Source: Candidatus Bipolaricaulota bacterium (GTDB lineage Bacteria > Bipolaricaulota > Bipolaricaulia > Bipolaricaulales > Bipolaricaulaceae). From it: 41,177 bases of DNA. Location: contig CALKCH010000017.1 of NCBI GenBank assembly GCA_938083225.1, positions 1-41,177 of the forward strand, read 5' to 3'. The number at the start of each line of letters is the position of its first letter. Within the stretch, counting starts at the first letter, position 1. A program made the position numbers and the translations under genes. Below the pieces are notes generated by a model. The model was not told the DNA's origin. It was given only the letters and a program-made list of their open reading frames with translations, and did no database searches. Shown one piece after another: positions 8,060 through 16,138 of the stretch.

Positions 8060-8088
8060 ACTATAGCACGGAAGCTCAGGCGGTCCAA
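8060..8088 (-). promoter_or_regulatory. Promoter of the ferredoxin gene
   Basis: On the minus strand TTGGAC (8088-8083), a 17-bp spacer and TATAGT (8065-8060) precede the ferredoxin by about 22 nt, with the Shine-Dalgarno between. The -35 is one base from the divergent -35 of the plus-strand operon; together they make the inverted repeat CCAAGTTGG. Confidence 0.8.
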
Positions 8089-8089
8089 G

Positions 8090-8119
8090 TTGGCTGAACC
8101 CCAAAGGAGCGGCTATAGT
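8090..8119 (+). promoter_or_regulatory. Promoter of the 18-gene phosphoglycerate mutase-hydrogenase operon
   Basis: TTGGCT (8090-8095), an 18-bp spacer and TATAGT (8114-8119) lie 24 nt before the first start codon. The same -10 hexamer occurs in the divergent ferredoxin promoter. No other obvious promoter or terminator is seen before 22648, since the gene junctions downstream overlap or are only a few bases long. Confidence 0.75.
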
Positions 8120-8143
8120 TCTAGCCCATTGGAGGTGGAAACT

Positions 8144-8980
8144 GTGAAAATGCTGGGAGTTGCGGTGTTGGCGTTGATGTTGGGCGCGGGTGCTTGCGCG
8201 CAGGTCGCGGATTGGGTGGTCCGGGCCGACGCTCTGTTCCAAGAAGTTTGGCTTTCTCCGTATTCCCCCACTGCTGCCCACGAACTACGGGCGAAGCTCG
8301 AGCAGGCGATCGAGCTATATGTTCAGGCCTTGAACCTGGATCCCCAAAATACCCACATTCTCAACATGCTGGCCCGTTCCTATTACGAGTTGGCCGACGT
8401 TTTCCTTCCGGAGCGGGAAAAGCAGGACTTTCACGAGAAAGGGCAGCTTTACGGCGAACGGTCTTTGCGCACGAGCGAAGAGTTCGTGCGCGTGGAGCGG
8501 GAACGGGGATTTGTGGAAGCCGTGAAAACGAGCACGGATGTGGAGGCCCTGTACTGGACGTACGCGAACTGGGCCCGCAAGGTGGAACTGGGGGGAGCGT
8601 TTGGGCTGATCGCGGCGGCCCTGCGTGGGGACGACAAAAAGCTCAACGCTCTCATGAGCCGCTGTCTCGAGCTTGACCGAGATTACTTGGCGGGCGGGCC
8701 CCTGCGGGCGCTGGCCGGCTACCATGCCAAGCACCCCTTCAACAAGGACTACGAAAAGGCACGTGAGCTCCTGCAGGAGGCCATGGCTAACCACGGGGAC
8801 TACCTGGAAAACCTTCTGTTCTACGTGCAGTACTACCTCGTCCCCAAGGAGCTTTGGGTTGAGGCCAAAACAGTGCTGGAGGCAATCCTGGCCTCCTCCA
8901 TTGAGCCTTACCCCCTCATGAACAGTTACTGTCAGGTCAAGGCCGCGCAGCTTTTGGCCGAGGTGCAGAGGAAGGGGTGA
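8144..8980 (+). CDS. Exported TatT-like (TRAP-associated TPR) helical repeat protein
   Basis: The GTG at 8144 follows GGAGGTG; an ATG at 8150 is an alternative. The 278-residue product has a signal peptide (VAVLALMLGAGACA, cleavage after ACA likely) and then an all-helical, TPR-like protein. The stretch ALYWTYANWARKV, ALMSRCLELD, ALAGYHAKHP and YEKARELLQEA resembles the TatT family (PF16811), periplasmic TPR proteins found with TRAP transporters in spirochetes. No TRAP transporter gene is nearby, so ligand and partner are unknown. It is the first gene of the long operon; apgM follows after 9 nt. Confidence 0.65.
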   Translation: MKMLGVAVLALMLGAGACAQVADWVVRADALFQEVWLSPYSPTAAHELRAKLEQAIELYVQALNLDPQNTHILNMLARSYYELADVFLPEREKQDFHEKGQLYGERSLRTSEEFVRVERERGFVEAVKTSTDVEALYWTYANWARKVELGGAFGLIAAALRGDDKKLNALMSRCLELDRDYLAGGPLRALAGYHAKHPFNKDYEKARELLQEAMANHGDYLENLLFYVQYYLVPKELWVEAKTVLEAILASSIEPYPLMNSYCQVKAAQLLAEVQRKG

Positions 8981-8989
8981 GGAGGGGCA

Positions 8990-10225
8990 ATGCCCGCGAT
9001 CCTTGTGATTCTGGACGGGCTGGGTGGGCGGCCCACAGACTTTCCCGGAGCTACCTGTCTGGAGCGCGCTGCTCACCCCAATCTGGATGGGTTTGCCGCT
9101 CGGGGGGCGCTGGGGCTCATGGACCCCATTGCTCCGGGCATCCGGCCCGGCTCGGATACCGCTCACCTCTCCATCTTCGGCTACGATCCGCTCCAGGTTT
9201 ACACGGGTCGAGGAGCCTTCGAGGTCCTCGGGATTGGAATGGAGGTACGGGGCGGGGACATCTGCTTCCGCGCGAATTTCGCCACCGTGGAGGAACACGG
9301 GGGCCAACTCTTCGTGGTGGACCGCCGGGCCGGGCGCCTGGAGGAGGGCAAACTCCTGGAGGAGGCGGTGAACTCCGTGTCCCTCGCGGATTTCGGGGTG
9401 GAGTTCTTCTTCCGCGCCTCCACGGAGCACCGGGGTGCCCTCGTCCTGCGGGGGGACAACCTTTCCGCGGCGGTGTCCGACACCGATCCCCACGAGATCG
9501 GGGTCCCAGTGGCTGAGGCCAAGCCCTTGGAGGAAAGCCCCGCCGCCCGCCGCACCGCCCAACTCCTCAACGTCTTCACCCGCCGAGTCTATGAGGCCCT
9601 GCGCGATCATCCCGTGAACAAGAAACGCGTGGCCCAGGGAAAACTTCCCGGAAACGCTCTCCTCCTGCGCGGTGCAGCCGTCATGCCCCACTTAGTGCCG
9701 GTCACCGAGACCTACGGGATCCGCGCGGCCTGCGTGGCTGGGGGCGCCCTGTACAAGGGCGTGGCCCGTCTGGCGGGCATGGAGGTCCTTTCCGTGCCCG
9801 GAGCTACCGGTGACCTCAAGACGGATCTTCGGGCCAAGGCCCGCGCGGCCCTCGAAGCCATCCAGGGCTTCGACCTCGTGTTCGTGCACATCAAGGGCAC
9901 AGACAACGCTGGCCACGACGGCGACGCCGAGGCCAAAAAAGCGTTCATCGAACGAGTAGACCGGGAGTTCTTCGGGGAACTCCTCCGGGATCTTCCGCCC
10001 GATTTGCACCTTTGCGTCTCCGGGGACCACACCACGCCGCCGGCGGTACGCGAGCACACCGCGGACCCTGTGCCCGCCCTGTTCTTTGGGCCGGCTGTGC
10101 GGCCTGACCGCGTTCGCACCTTCACCGAGCGGGCTGCAGGCGAAGGGGGGCTGGGCCGGTTCTCCGGACGACTTCTTCCCCAGCTTTTGGGCTACTGCGA
10201 TTTCGGCGGGAAGTTCGGAGCCTAG
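8990..10225 (+). CDS. apgM: Cofactor-independent phosphoglycerate mutase, archaeal type
   Basis: This 411-residue enzyme of the alkaline phosphatase superfamily interconverts 3- and 2-phosphoglycerate in glycolysis and gluconeogenesis, independent of 2,3-bisphosphoglycerate. Key segments are ILVILDGLGGRP (first metal aspartate), PGSDTAHLSIFGYDP (the Ser nucleophile region), YTGRGAFE, FVHIKGTDNAGHDGD and SGDHTTP with the other metal ligands. Length and motif spacing match the archaeal aPGM family rather than GpmI (~510 aa). The ATG at 8990 follows GGTGAGGAGGGG. It precedes the hydrogenase regulatory genes by a single base, tying a glycolytic step to the hydrogenase operon. Confidence 0.93.
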   Translation: MPAILVILDGLGGRPTDFPGATCLERAAHPNLDGFAARGALGLMDPIAPGIRPGSDTAHLSIFGYDPLQVYTGRGAFEVLGIGMEVRGGDICFRANFATVEEHGGQLFVVDRRAGRLEEGKLLEEAVNSVSLADFGVEFFFRASTEHRGALVLRGDNLSAAVSDTDPHEIGVPVAEAKPLEESPAARRTAQLLNVFTRRVYEALRDHPVNKKRVAQGKLPGNALLLRGAAVMPHLVPVTETYGIRAACVAGGALYKGVARLAGMEVLSVPGATGDLKTDLRAKARAALEAIQGFDLVFVHIKGTDNAGHDGDAEAKKAFIERVDREFFGELLRDLPPDLHLCVSGDHTTPPAVREHTADPVPALFFGPAVRPDRVRTFTERAAGEGGLGRFSGRLLPQLLGYCDFGGKFGA

Positions 10226-10226
10226 C

Positions 10227-10622
10227 ATGAAATTGGGGGAGGTCCGAGAGGTTTTGGGCGCACGGGTCCTCACCGGCGAGGATCTTGCGGACCGGGAGGT
10301 GAAAGCCGCGTTCGCTGCCGATCTTCTCTCCGATGTTCTGGCTATGGTGCGGGAGGAGGGGGTACTCCTCATCACGGGCACGGTCACAACCCAGGTGGTG
10401 CGGGTGGCCGAAGTGATGAATTTGGCAGGTGTAGTATTCGTGCGCGGGAAACTGCCGGCCAAACCCGTGGTGGACTACGCGGCGGCGGCGGGCATTCCCC
10501 TCCTGGCCACCCCCCACACCATGTACGAGGCCTGCGGTCTTCTGTACAACCGCGGTCTTCCTCCGGCCAAGCGCAAGCTCCTCCCCTACGAACATGATCA
10601 GTCCGGCTCCCCTGCGTCATAG
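10227..10622 (+). CDS. DRTGG-domain protein, hydrogenase-cluster type (first copy)
   Basis: The 131-residue product starts at the ATG at 10227, one base after apgM; the open frame further upstream is a shadow of apgM. It matches the small DRTGG-like proteins (PF07085) that sit beside HydABC hydrogenase genes in Thermotoga and clostridia. Typical stretches are MKLGEVREVLGARVLTG, AADLLSDVLAM, VVFVRGK and GIPLLATPHTMYEACG. The domain is a putative ligand-sensing unit of unknown ligand. It overlaps the following anti-sigma-type ATPase by 29 nt. A second, shorter copy lies at 11033. Confidence 0.8.
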   Translation: MKLGEVREVLGARVLTGEDLADREVKAAFAADLLSDVLAMVREEGVLLITGTVTTQVVRVAEVMNLAGVVFVRGKLPAKPVVDYAAAAGIPLLATPHTMYEACGLLYNRGLPPAKRKLLPYEHDQSGSPAS

Positions 10623-11064
10623 GGAAATTTTTCCCGTGGTGGGGCTGGATCTGGAGCGGGCGGGTTTAGTTTCCACTGAAGTTCAGCGCGTCCTACGCCG
10701 GCTGGGGGTGGAGCCGGAGGCCGTGCGCCGCGCGGGCATCGTGTGCTTCGAGGGCGAGATGAACATGGTGCTCTACACTCCCGGCGGCCGGATCATCCTC
10801 CTTGTGTACGATGACCGAGTGGAACTGATTTTCTCTGACCGAGGGGCAGGGATTCCCGATGTTGAGCTCGCCCGCCAGCCCGGGTACTCCACGGCCCCGG
10901 ACTGGGCCCGCGAGCTTGGGTTTGGCTCAGGCATGGGCATTCCCAACATGGAAGCGAACTCCGACCACTTGGAGATTCGGTCGCGGCTGGGCGAGGGCAC
11001 GGTGATTCGGGCCGTGATCCTGAGGAGGAAAGATGAAACTAGGAGCGGTAGCACACACTCTTAG
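10594..11064 (+). CDS. Anti-sigma-factor-like serine kinase (HATPase_c)
   Basis: This 156-residue protein has a GHKL-type ATP-binding fold: N-box-like EGEMNMVLY (about residue 53), G1 box DRGAGIPDVE (about 82) and G2 segment GFGSGMGIPNMEANSD (about 109). It resembles RsbW/SpoIIAB anti-sigma kinases and the homologue encoded beside HydABC in Thermotoga. The target cannot be identified; a cognate anti-anti-sigma factor is not present in the window. It sits between two DRTGG genes, overlapping both, which suggests the three act together as a sensor. Confidence 0.8.
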   Translation: MISPAPLRHREIFPVVGLDLERAGLVSTEVQRVLRRLGVEPEAVRRAGIVCFEGEMNMVLYTPGGRIILLVYDDRVELIFSDRGAGIPDVELARQPGYSTAPDWARELGFGSGMGIPNMEANSDHLEIRSRLGEGTVIRAVILRRKDETRSGSTHS

Positions 11065-11365
11065 GTTGGAATTCTTGGTGGACGCTGCGCCGGACACAGA
11101 GGTCCGCGATGGCTATGTTTCCGACCTCCTTTCCGACGTCCTGGCTCACGCCGAGCCCGGCGACCTTTGGCTTACCCACCAGCGCCACTTGAACGTGGTA
11201 GCGGTGGGCAAGCTCCGGGAGGTGGCGGGCATCGTGTTCGTGCGCGGGCTGCGTCCTAATCCAGAGGTCATACAAAAAGCGCGGGAGGAAGGGGTGAACC
11301 TCCTCGTCTCCCAGGACGACGCCTTTCACACGGCGGGAAAGCTCCACCGTCTGCTTTTTCCATGA
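11033..11365 (+). CDS. DRTGG-domain protein, second copy
   Basis: The 110-residue product resembles the protein at 10227: MKLGAVAHTLRLEFL, SDLLSDVLAHAEPGD, VAGIVFVRGLRP and GVNLLVSQDDAFHTAGKL align position by position with the first copy. It overlaps the anti-sigma-type gene by 32 nt and the PHP gene by 4 nt (ATGA). Paired DRTGG units around an RsbW-like ATPase are known from [FeFe] hydrogenase clusters; the role there is presumed regulatory. Confidence 0.78.
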   Translation: MKLGAVAHTLRLEFLVDAAPDTEVRDGYVSDLLSDVLAHAEPGDLWLTHQRHLNVVAVGKLREVAGIVFVRGLRPNPEVIQKAREEGVNLLVSQDDAFHTAGKLHRLLFP

Positions 11366-12117
11366 GATGGTTTCGGGCCGATCTCCACATTCACTCTGCT
11401 CTTTCTCCGTGCGGATCTCTGGAGATGTCCCCTCGGCGCATTGTGGAAGAAGCCCGCCGGGCCGGCCTTGATCTCATCGCCGTCTGCGACCACAATGCTG
11501 GGGAAAACGGGAAATACGTGCGTAAAGTAGCCCAGGGTTTTCCCGAAGTGCTCATGGGCATGGAAATTCAAACGGCTGAAGAAGTGGAAATTCTCGCCTT
11601 ATTCGCCGAAGAGAAGGCGTGCCTTTCCCTGCAGGAAGAGTTCTATGCTCTCCTCCCGCAGATCCGCAACGATCCCGAGCTTTTCGGCGACCAGCTCGTG
11701 GTGGATGCTGAGGACGAAGTTGTGCGAGAACTAGAGAAGCTTCTGTTGGTACCGGTTCCCCTGTCTTTGGCGGAGGCGGTGGAGCGGGTTTGGGCACGGG
11801 AGGGCTTGGTGATCCCGGCCCACGTGGACCGTGTGCCCGGCGGCGTCCTCGGAGTTTTGGGGCTTCTTCCCCCGGGAGAGTGGCCGGCGGTGGAGATCTC
11901 CCCCTGGATGGAGGAAGGGGAGGCGGTGCGCCGCTGGCCGGAGCTGGGGGGTCGTCGGGTTTTTCGCGGCTCTGATGCCCATTACCCTTGGGAGGTCGGG
12001 CGGGCTTGGACCGACCTCTATCTCCGGACGCCGAGCTTTACCGACCTTCTGTGGGCTGTGCAGGGCAAAGCCGGCCGCCTCGTCCGTCCCAGTGCGCCGT
12101 GGAAGGAGGCTTCATGA
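11362..12117 (+). CDS. PHP-domain metal-dependent phosphoesterase
   Basis: This 251-residue protein has the PHP metal-ligand motifs: ADLHIHSALSPCG near the N-terminus, AVCDHNAGEN (about 39-48), GMEIQTAEE (about 70), PAHVDR (about 152) and GSDAHYPW (about 206). These fit a three-metal phosphoesterase of the TrpH-like group. The substrate is unknown. Orthologues stand just before the NuoE-like subunit in HydABC clusters, as here, with an ATGA overlap to the next gene. Confidence 0.85.
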   Translation: MRWFRADLHIHSALSPCGSLEMSPRRIVEEARRAGLDLIAVCDHNAGENGKYVRKVAQGFPEVLMGMEIQTAEEVEILALFAEEKACLSLQEEFYALLPQIRNDPELFGDQLVVDAEDEVVRELEKLLLVPVPLSLAEAVERVWAREGLVIPAHVDRVPGGVLGVLGLLPPGEWPAVEISPWMEEGEAVRRWPELGGRRVFRGSDAHYPWEVGRAWTDLYLRTPSFTDLLWAVQGKAGRLVRPSAPWKEAS

Positions 12118-12572
12118 ACACCGTGGTGGAGACGGTGAAGGAGCTGGTGCGACCGTTTGCGGGCAAACCGACCGAGCTCATCCAGGCTCTGCATGGGGTG
12201 CAGAGCGCTCTTGGGTATCTGCCCCGCCAGGCCCAGGAAGCGGTGGCCGCGGCCCTGGGCGTTCCCCTCTCCCAGGTGCGCGGTGTGGTCACGTTCTACC
12301 ACTTTTTCCGCACCCAACCCGCAGGGAAACACACCATCCGGGTATGTCTGGGCACCGCCTGTCACGTGCGGGGCGGGGAGCGGGTGCTGCAAGCCCTTCA
12401 GGATGAACTCCGGGTGAAACCAGGCCAGACCACCGCGGACGGCAAATACAGCTTGGAGGTAGCGCGATGTTTGGGTTGCTGCGGGCTCGCGCCGGTGATG
12501 ATGATCGATGAGGAGGTCTACGGCCGGCTCGATCCGAAGAAAGCGCGCAGGATTGTTGGGGAAACACCGTAA
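12114..12572 (+). CDS. HydC/NuoE-like [2Fe-2S] subunit (first copy)
   Basis: The ATG at 12114 follows GGAAGGAGG and overlaps the PHP stop. The 152-residue protein has an N-terminal helical bundle and a thioredoxin-like [2Fe-2S] domain with ligands CLGTAC (Cx4C) and CLGCCG (Cx3C); an extra cysteine lies within the second pair. In HydABC, HoxE and complex I this subunit pairs with the flavin subunit and carries the N1a-type cluster. Its flavin partner here is probably the HydB-like protein at 16554. It is separated from the core hydrogenase subunits by an ATPase gene and a cysteine-free ferredoxin-like gene. Confidence 0.9.
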   Translation: MNTVVETVKELVRPFAGKPTELIQALHGVQSALGYLPRQAQEAVAAALGVPLSQVRGVVTFYHFFRTQPAGKHTIRVCLGTACHVRGGERVLQALQDELRVKPGQTTADGKYSLEVARCLGCCGLAPVMMIDEEVYGRLDPKKARRIVGETP

Positions 12573-13120
12573 TGGTTGAGGATTTAGCCTTTCACCTTGC
12601 GGACTTGGTAGAAAATGCGCTTCGGGCCGGGGCTAAACTGGTGGAGATTGAGCTTGTGCGGGAGGGCAACGATTTTTTTGTGCGGGTGACGGACGACGGG
12701 GTTGGGATGACGGAGGAGGTGCGGCGGCGTGCCGGGGATCCGTTCTTCACCACCAAGCCTGGCCGCCGGATCGGCCTCGGGCTTTCCCTCCTCCGCCAGA
12801 CCGCCGAGGAGCTGGGAGGTGCGTTTCGGGTGGAGCCCAGTCCCTGTGGCGGCACCCGCGTGGAAGCCCGGATTCCCTGGAACCACCCCGATCGCCCGCC
12901 CTTGGGCGACCTCGCCTCTACCCTTGTACCCCTCATGGTCACCTCTTCCGTTGATTTTCGGCTCCTCTTCCGCGATCATCGGAAGGCGTGGACTTTGGAC
13001 ACCCAGGAGATCAAACGGATTTTGGGGGACGTGCCTTTTACCCATCCCCAAATCTTTTCTTTTTTGGAGAAGAGCGTGCGACAAGCTTTGGCGGAGTTGA
13101 ACTGGAAGGAGGGGAGATGA
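12572..13120 (+). CDS. Stand-alone histidine-kinase-like ATPase
   Basis: The 182-residue protein starts within the stop of the preceding gene (TAATG). It shows a GHKL ATP-binding domain: N-box HLADLVENALRAGAK, G1 DDGVGM, F-box-like PFFTTK, G2 RRIGLGLSLL, and GGTRVEARIP. There is no dimerisation/phosphoacceptor domain or receiver, so it is not a classical two-component kinase. A ~75-residue C-terminal part has no recognised domain. Homologues occur in HydABC clusters between the NuoE-like and ferredoxin-like genes, so a role in regulating or assembling the hydrogenase is inferred. Confidence 0.82.
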   Translation: MVEDLAFHLADLVENALRAGAKLVEIELVREGNDFFVRVTDDGVGMTEEVRRRAGDPFFTTKPGRRIGLGLSLLRQTAEELGGAFRVEPSPCGGTRVEARIPWNHPDRPPLGDLASTLVPLMVTSSVDFRLLFRDHRKAWTLDTQEIKRILGDVPFTHPQIFSFLEKSVRQALAELNWKEGR

Positions 13121-13485
13121 AGCTAGAGGAGCTCCGGAAGATCCGGGAGCGAGCGGAAGCGGAGATGCGCCTCAGGGCCGGGCAGGCCCGGGTGAAAATT
13201 GTGGTGGGCATGGGCACCTCGGGCATCGCCGCTGGGGCTCGCCAGGTGCTCCGGGTCCTCCTCGAGGAGGTGACCCGGCGTAATCTCCAGGATGTGTTAG
13301 TGACCCAAACCGGAGAGAAGGGGTTGTCCGCCAAGGAGCCGCTGGTGGAGGTTCACGAGCCCGGCCGGATCACAGTGTATGGCGACGTGGACGAGGTCAC
13401 GGCCCGGCGCATCGTGGCCGAGCACGTGGTGAACGGCCGCATCCTCGAAGACCACCTCGTGGAATTGCGGGAGGTGCAAGCGTGA
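13117..13485 (+). CDS. Cysteine-free relative of the thioredoxin-like [2Fe-2S] ferredoxin
   Basis: The ATG at 13117 follows GGAAGGAGGGGAG. The 122-residue sequence aligns with the stand-alone thioredoxin-like [2Fe-2S] ferredoxins of HydABC clusters: KIVVGMGTSGIAAGARQVL, VLVTQTGEKGLSAKEP and VVNGRILEDHLV. As I know the family, the cluster ligands lie in GTCGIA and TQTGCIGLCEKEP. Here they read GTSGIA and TQTGEKGLSAKEP, and the whole protein contains no cysteine. It therefore cannot bind the family's [2Fe-2S] cluster. The reading frame and ribosome site are intact, which argues for a retained structural or regulatory role. Confidence 0.85.
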   Translation: MKLEELRKIRERAEAEMRLRAGQARVKIVVGMGTSGIAAGARQVLRVLLEEVTRRNLQDVLVTQTGEKGLSAKEPLVEVHEPGRITVYGDVDEVTARRIVAEHVVNGRILEDHLVELREVQA

Positions 13486-14183
13486 TCACGCTCACCATCG
13501 ACGGGGTCAGGGTTCAGGCAGAAGAAGGTGAGACGGTCCTTGAGGTGGCCAAGAAGGCTGGGGTGCGTATCCCCACCCTCTGCTATCTGGAAGGCCTCTC
13601 TCCGCGCGGCGCATGCCGGCTGTGCCTGGTGGAGGTGCGCAACTGGGGCGGAAGACTTGTGCCGTCCTGCGCCACCCCGGTCCAGGAAGGAATGGACGTG
13701 GTGGCCAATTCCCCCCGCCTGAAAGAGCTCCGGCGCACGATCCTGGAAATGCTCTTTGCTGAGCGCAACCACATCTGCGCTTTCTGTGTCTCCAACGGCC
13801 ACTGTGAGCTCCAGGACCTGGCCATGGAATTAGGGATGGACCATGTGCGCCTTCCCTATCGCTGGCCGCTGCTTCCCTTGGATCTGAGTCACGCCAAGTA
13901 CGGTCTGGACCACAACCGCTGTGTTCTCTGTGGCCGGTGCGTGGAGGCCTGTTCCGAGGTGGAAGGTGCCATGACCTTGGGGTTTTCTGGCCGCGGCGTC
14001 TTCACCCTGGTGGAGGCCGACCTGGGCGATCCGTGGGGGAAGTCCCCCACATGTACCGGCTGCGGAAAGTGCGTCCAGGGTTGCCCCACAGGGGCACTCT
14101 TTGAAAAAGGGAAAGCCACGAGTGAACAGGTGAAAAGACCGCAGATCCTCGCGGAAGTCACGGAAAGGAGGCCCCGTGCGTAA
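13482..14183 (+). CDS. HoxU/NuoG-like iron-sulfur subunit of the [NiFe] hydrogenase
   Basis: This 233-residue protein carries a ferredoxin-type [2Fe-2S] domain (C34, C45, C48, C63), a His/Cys [4Fe-4S] site in the HoxU-style HICAFCVSNGHC (H97, C99, C102, C108), and two [4Fe-4S] motifs, CVLCGRCVEAC (147-157) and CTGCGKCVQGC (191-201). It lacks the large catalytic-like domain of NuoG and the H-cluster of [FeFe] HydA. It should carry electrons between the flavin subunit and the HydS-like small subunit. It starts at a GTG overlapping the previous stop and overlaps the next gene by 8 nt. Confidence 0.93.
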   Translation: MITLTIDGVRVQAEEGETVLEVAKKAGVRIPTLCYLEGLSPRGACRLCLVEVRNWGGRLVPSCATPVQEGMDVVANSPRLKELRRTILEMLFAERNHICAFCVSNGHCELQDLAMELGMDHVRLPYRWPLLPLDLSHAKYGLDHNRCVLCGRCVEACSEVEGAMTLGFSGRGVFTLVEADLGDPWGKSPTCTGCGKCVQGCPTGALFEKGKATSEQVKRPQILAEVTERRPRA

Positions 14184-14703
14184 GCTCCGGGTAGCTACTG
14201 TGTGGTTCTCGGGGTGCTCCGGTTGCCACATGTCTTTTTTGGATTTGGATGAACGTCTCCTGGAATTCGCCGAACGCGCTGAGCTTGTGTTCTCGCCCAT
14301 TGTGGACGTCAAGGAATTTCCAGAAGACGTGGACGTGGTCCTCATCGAAGGTGCCGTGGGCAACACGGCCCACCTCCGGGAGCTTCTGGAAATCCGCACC
14401 AAGGCCAAGATTCTCGTGGCGTTCGGGGATTGCGCGGTGACGGGAAATGTCCCGAGCCTACGCAATCCTCTTCCGCGCGAAGAAGTTCTGGCCACCGTGT
14501 ATGGGACCGTAGATCCGCCGGGGCTGGAGGAGGGCGAGGTGCCCAAGTTTTTGCCCCAAGCACTGCCCCTGCACGCGGTAGTGCCGGTGGACTATTTCCT
14601 TCCAGGGTGTCCACCTTCGGCCGAGCGGATTTGGAAATTCCTCCGGCCCGTGCTCCTTGGGCAGAGGCCCGAGCTTTCTGGGGCAGATATCAAGCTTGGG
14701 TGA
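14176..14703 (+). CDS. [NiFe] hydrogenase small subunit (HoxY/HydS-like)
   Basis: The 175-residue protein lacks a Tat signal, as cytoplasmic group 3 enzymes do. Four cysteines for the proximal [4Fe-4S] cluster are visible: CSGC (14, 17), GDCAVTGN (about 93) and PGCPPS (about 148). There is no medial or distal cluster domain, so electrons pass directly to the HoxU-like subunit. The GTG start at 14176 overlaps the upstream gene by 8 nt; the large subunit starts 10 nt after its stop. Confidence 0.93.
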   Translation: MRKLRVATVWFSGCSGCHMSFLDLDERLLEFAERAELVFSPIVDVKEFPEDVDVVLIEGAVGNTAHLRELLEIRTKAKILVAFGDCAVTGNVPSLRNPLPREEVLATVYGTVDPPGLEEGEVPKFLPQALPLHAVVPVDYFLPGCPPSAERIWKFLRPVLLGQRPELSGADIKLG

Positions 14704-14713
14704 AGGAGGAGCT

Positions 14714-16138
14714 GTGCCACATCTGCACATTCCTGTGACCCGTGTTGAAGGCCATGGTCTGATCACCGTGCATTTGGGAGAAGATGGTCGGGTGCAGGAG
14801 GCGCGCTTCCACGTCACCGAGGTGCGGGGTTTCGAGCGCTTTTGTGTGGGCCGTACCCTTTGGGAAATGCCCGCCCTCACCGCCAGAATCTGCGGGATCT
14901 GCCCAGTCTCCCACCTCCTTTGCTCTGCTAAAGCCTGCGATGCCCTCCTTGCTGTGCGCATACCTTCTGCAGCTGAAAAGCTCCGCCGGCTCATGAACCT
15001 CGGCCAAATCGTGCAGTCCCACGCGCTCTCCTTTTTCCACCTCTCCTCGCCCGACCTCCTTTTGGGCTGGGACGCGGATCCCAAGGACCGCAACGTCTTC
15101 GGCCTCGCCGCCTTCGATCGAAAACTTGCTCTGGATGGGATTCGCCTGCGCGCCTTCGGTCAGGAGATCATCGAGATCCTGGGTGGGAAAAGGGTCCATC
15201 CCGCCTGGGCTGTCCCCGGCGGGGTGAATCAACCCTTAAGCGAAGAGAGCCGGGACCGCATCGCCGCCAAACTCCCCGAGGCCTTGCGCATCGCTCAAGA
15301 CGCCCTCTCCCTTTACGAAGAGCGCATGGGCTCTTGGGCTGAGGAGGCCGAACATTTCGGGAAGTTCCCCAGCCTCTTCATGTCCCTTGTGGCGCCCGAT
15401 GGCTCTTGGGAACACTACGGTGGTCACATTCGCTTTGTGGATGCGAATCGCCGGATCGTGGCCGATGGGCTGGATCCCCGCCGGTACCAGGAATACATTG
15501 GCGAGGCTGTGGAAACCTGGTCTTATCTGAAGTTCCCCTACTACAAGCCTTATGGCTACCCGGAGGGGATGTACCGGGTGGGCCCTCTGGCTCGTCTCAA
15601 CTGCTGCGACCGGTTCGGCACAAAACTTGCGGACGAGGCCCTCGGTCGTTTCCGGGCCCTGGCCGGTGAAAAAGCGGTTACCGCCTCCTTCCACTACCAC
15701 TACGCCCGCCTCATCGAAATCGTGGGCGCCCTGGAGAAGATCCAAGAGCTCCTTTCCCATCCGGAGATCCTCTCCCTGCGGGTGCGGGCCGAGGCTGGAG
15801 TCAACGAGCTGGAGGGCGTGGGCGTGCATGAGGCTCCCCGCGGAACCCTCTTCCACCACTACTTTGTGGACGAAACCGGGGTCATCCGGCGGGTCAACCT
15901 CATCGTCTCCACGGGGCACAACAACCTGGCCATGAACCGCACGGTGGCCCAGATCGCCCAACACTGGCTCAACGGGCGGGAGATCACGGAAGGACTGCTC
16001 AATCGGTTAGAGGGGGGGATCCGCGCCTACGATCCCTGTCTTTCTTGTTCCGTGCACGCCGTGGGCCAGATGCCTCTGCGCGTGGTCCTCTTTGGGCCCG
16101 ACGGTGAACTCCTCGCGGAAAGGACGCGCGGCGCATGA
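14714..16138 (+). CDS. [NiFe] hydrogenase large subunit (HoxH/HydL-like)
   Basis: The GTG at 14714 follows AAGGAGGA. The 474-residue protein binds the Ni-Fe(CN)2CO centre through RICGIC (C60, C63) and DPCLSC (C442, C445). It begins [10 protein letters not shown], the conserved N-terminal signature. The C-terminus runs on 26 residues past H448, a peptide expected to be removed after nickel insertion by the protease encoded next. The cytoplasmic group 3 (HoxH-like) type is inferred from the motifs and the HoxU/HoxY neighbours. It should catalyse reversible H2 formation or oxidation. Confidence 0.95.
   Translation: MPHLHIPVTRVEGHGLITVHLGEDGRVQEARFHVTEVRGFERFCVGRTLWEMPALTARICGICPVSHLLCSAKACDALLAVRIPSAAEKLRRLMNLGQIVQSHALSFFHLSSPDLLLGWDADPKDRNVFGLAAFDRKLALDGIRLRAFGQEIIEILGGKRVHPAWAVPGGVNQPLSEESRDRIAAKLPEALRIAQDALSLYEERMGSWAEEAEHFGKFPSLFMSLVAPDGSWEHYGGHIRFVDANRRIVADGLDPRRYQEYIGEAVETWSYLKFPYYKPYGYPEGMYRVGPLARLNCCDRFGTKLADEALGRFRALAGEKAVTASFHYHYARLIEIVGALEKIQELLSHPEILSLRVRAEAGVNELEGVGVHEAPRGTLFHHYFVDETGVIRRVNLIVSTGHNNLAMNRTVAQIAQHWLNGREITEGLLNRLEGGIRAYDPCLSCSVHAVGQMPLRVVLFGPDGELLAERTRGA

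Noticed and set aside
8315-9691. Minus-strand open frame of 458 codons
   Set aside because: It is antisense to the TatT-like gene and apgM, both with clear family motifs; its composition is that of a shadow frame.
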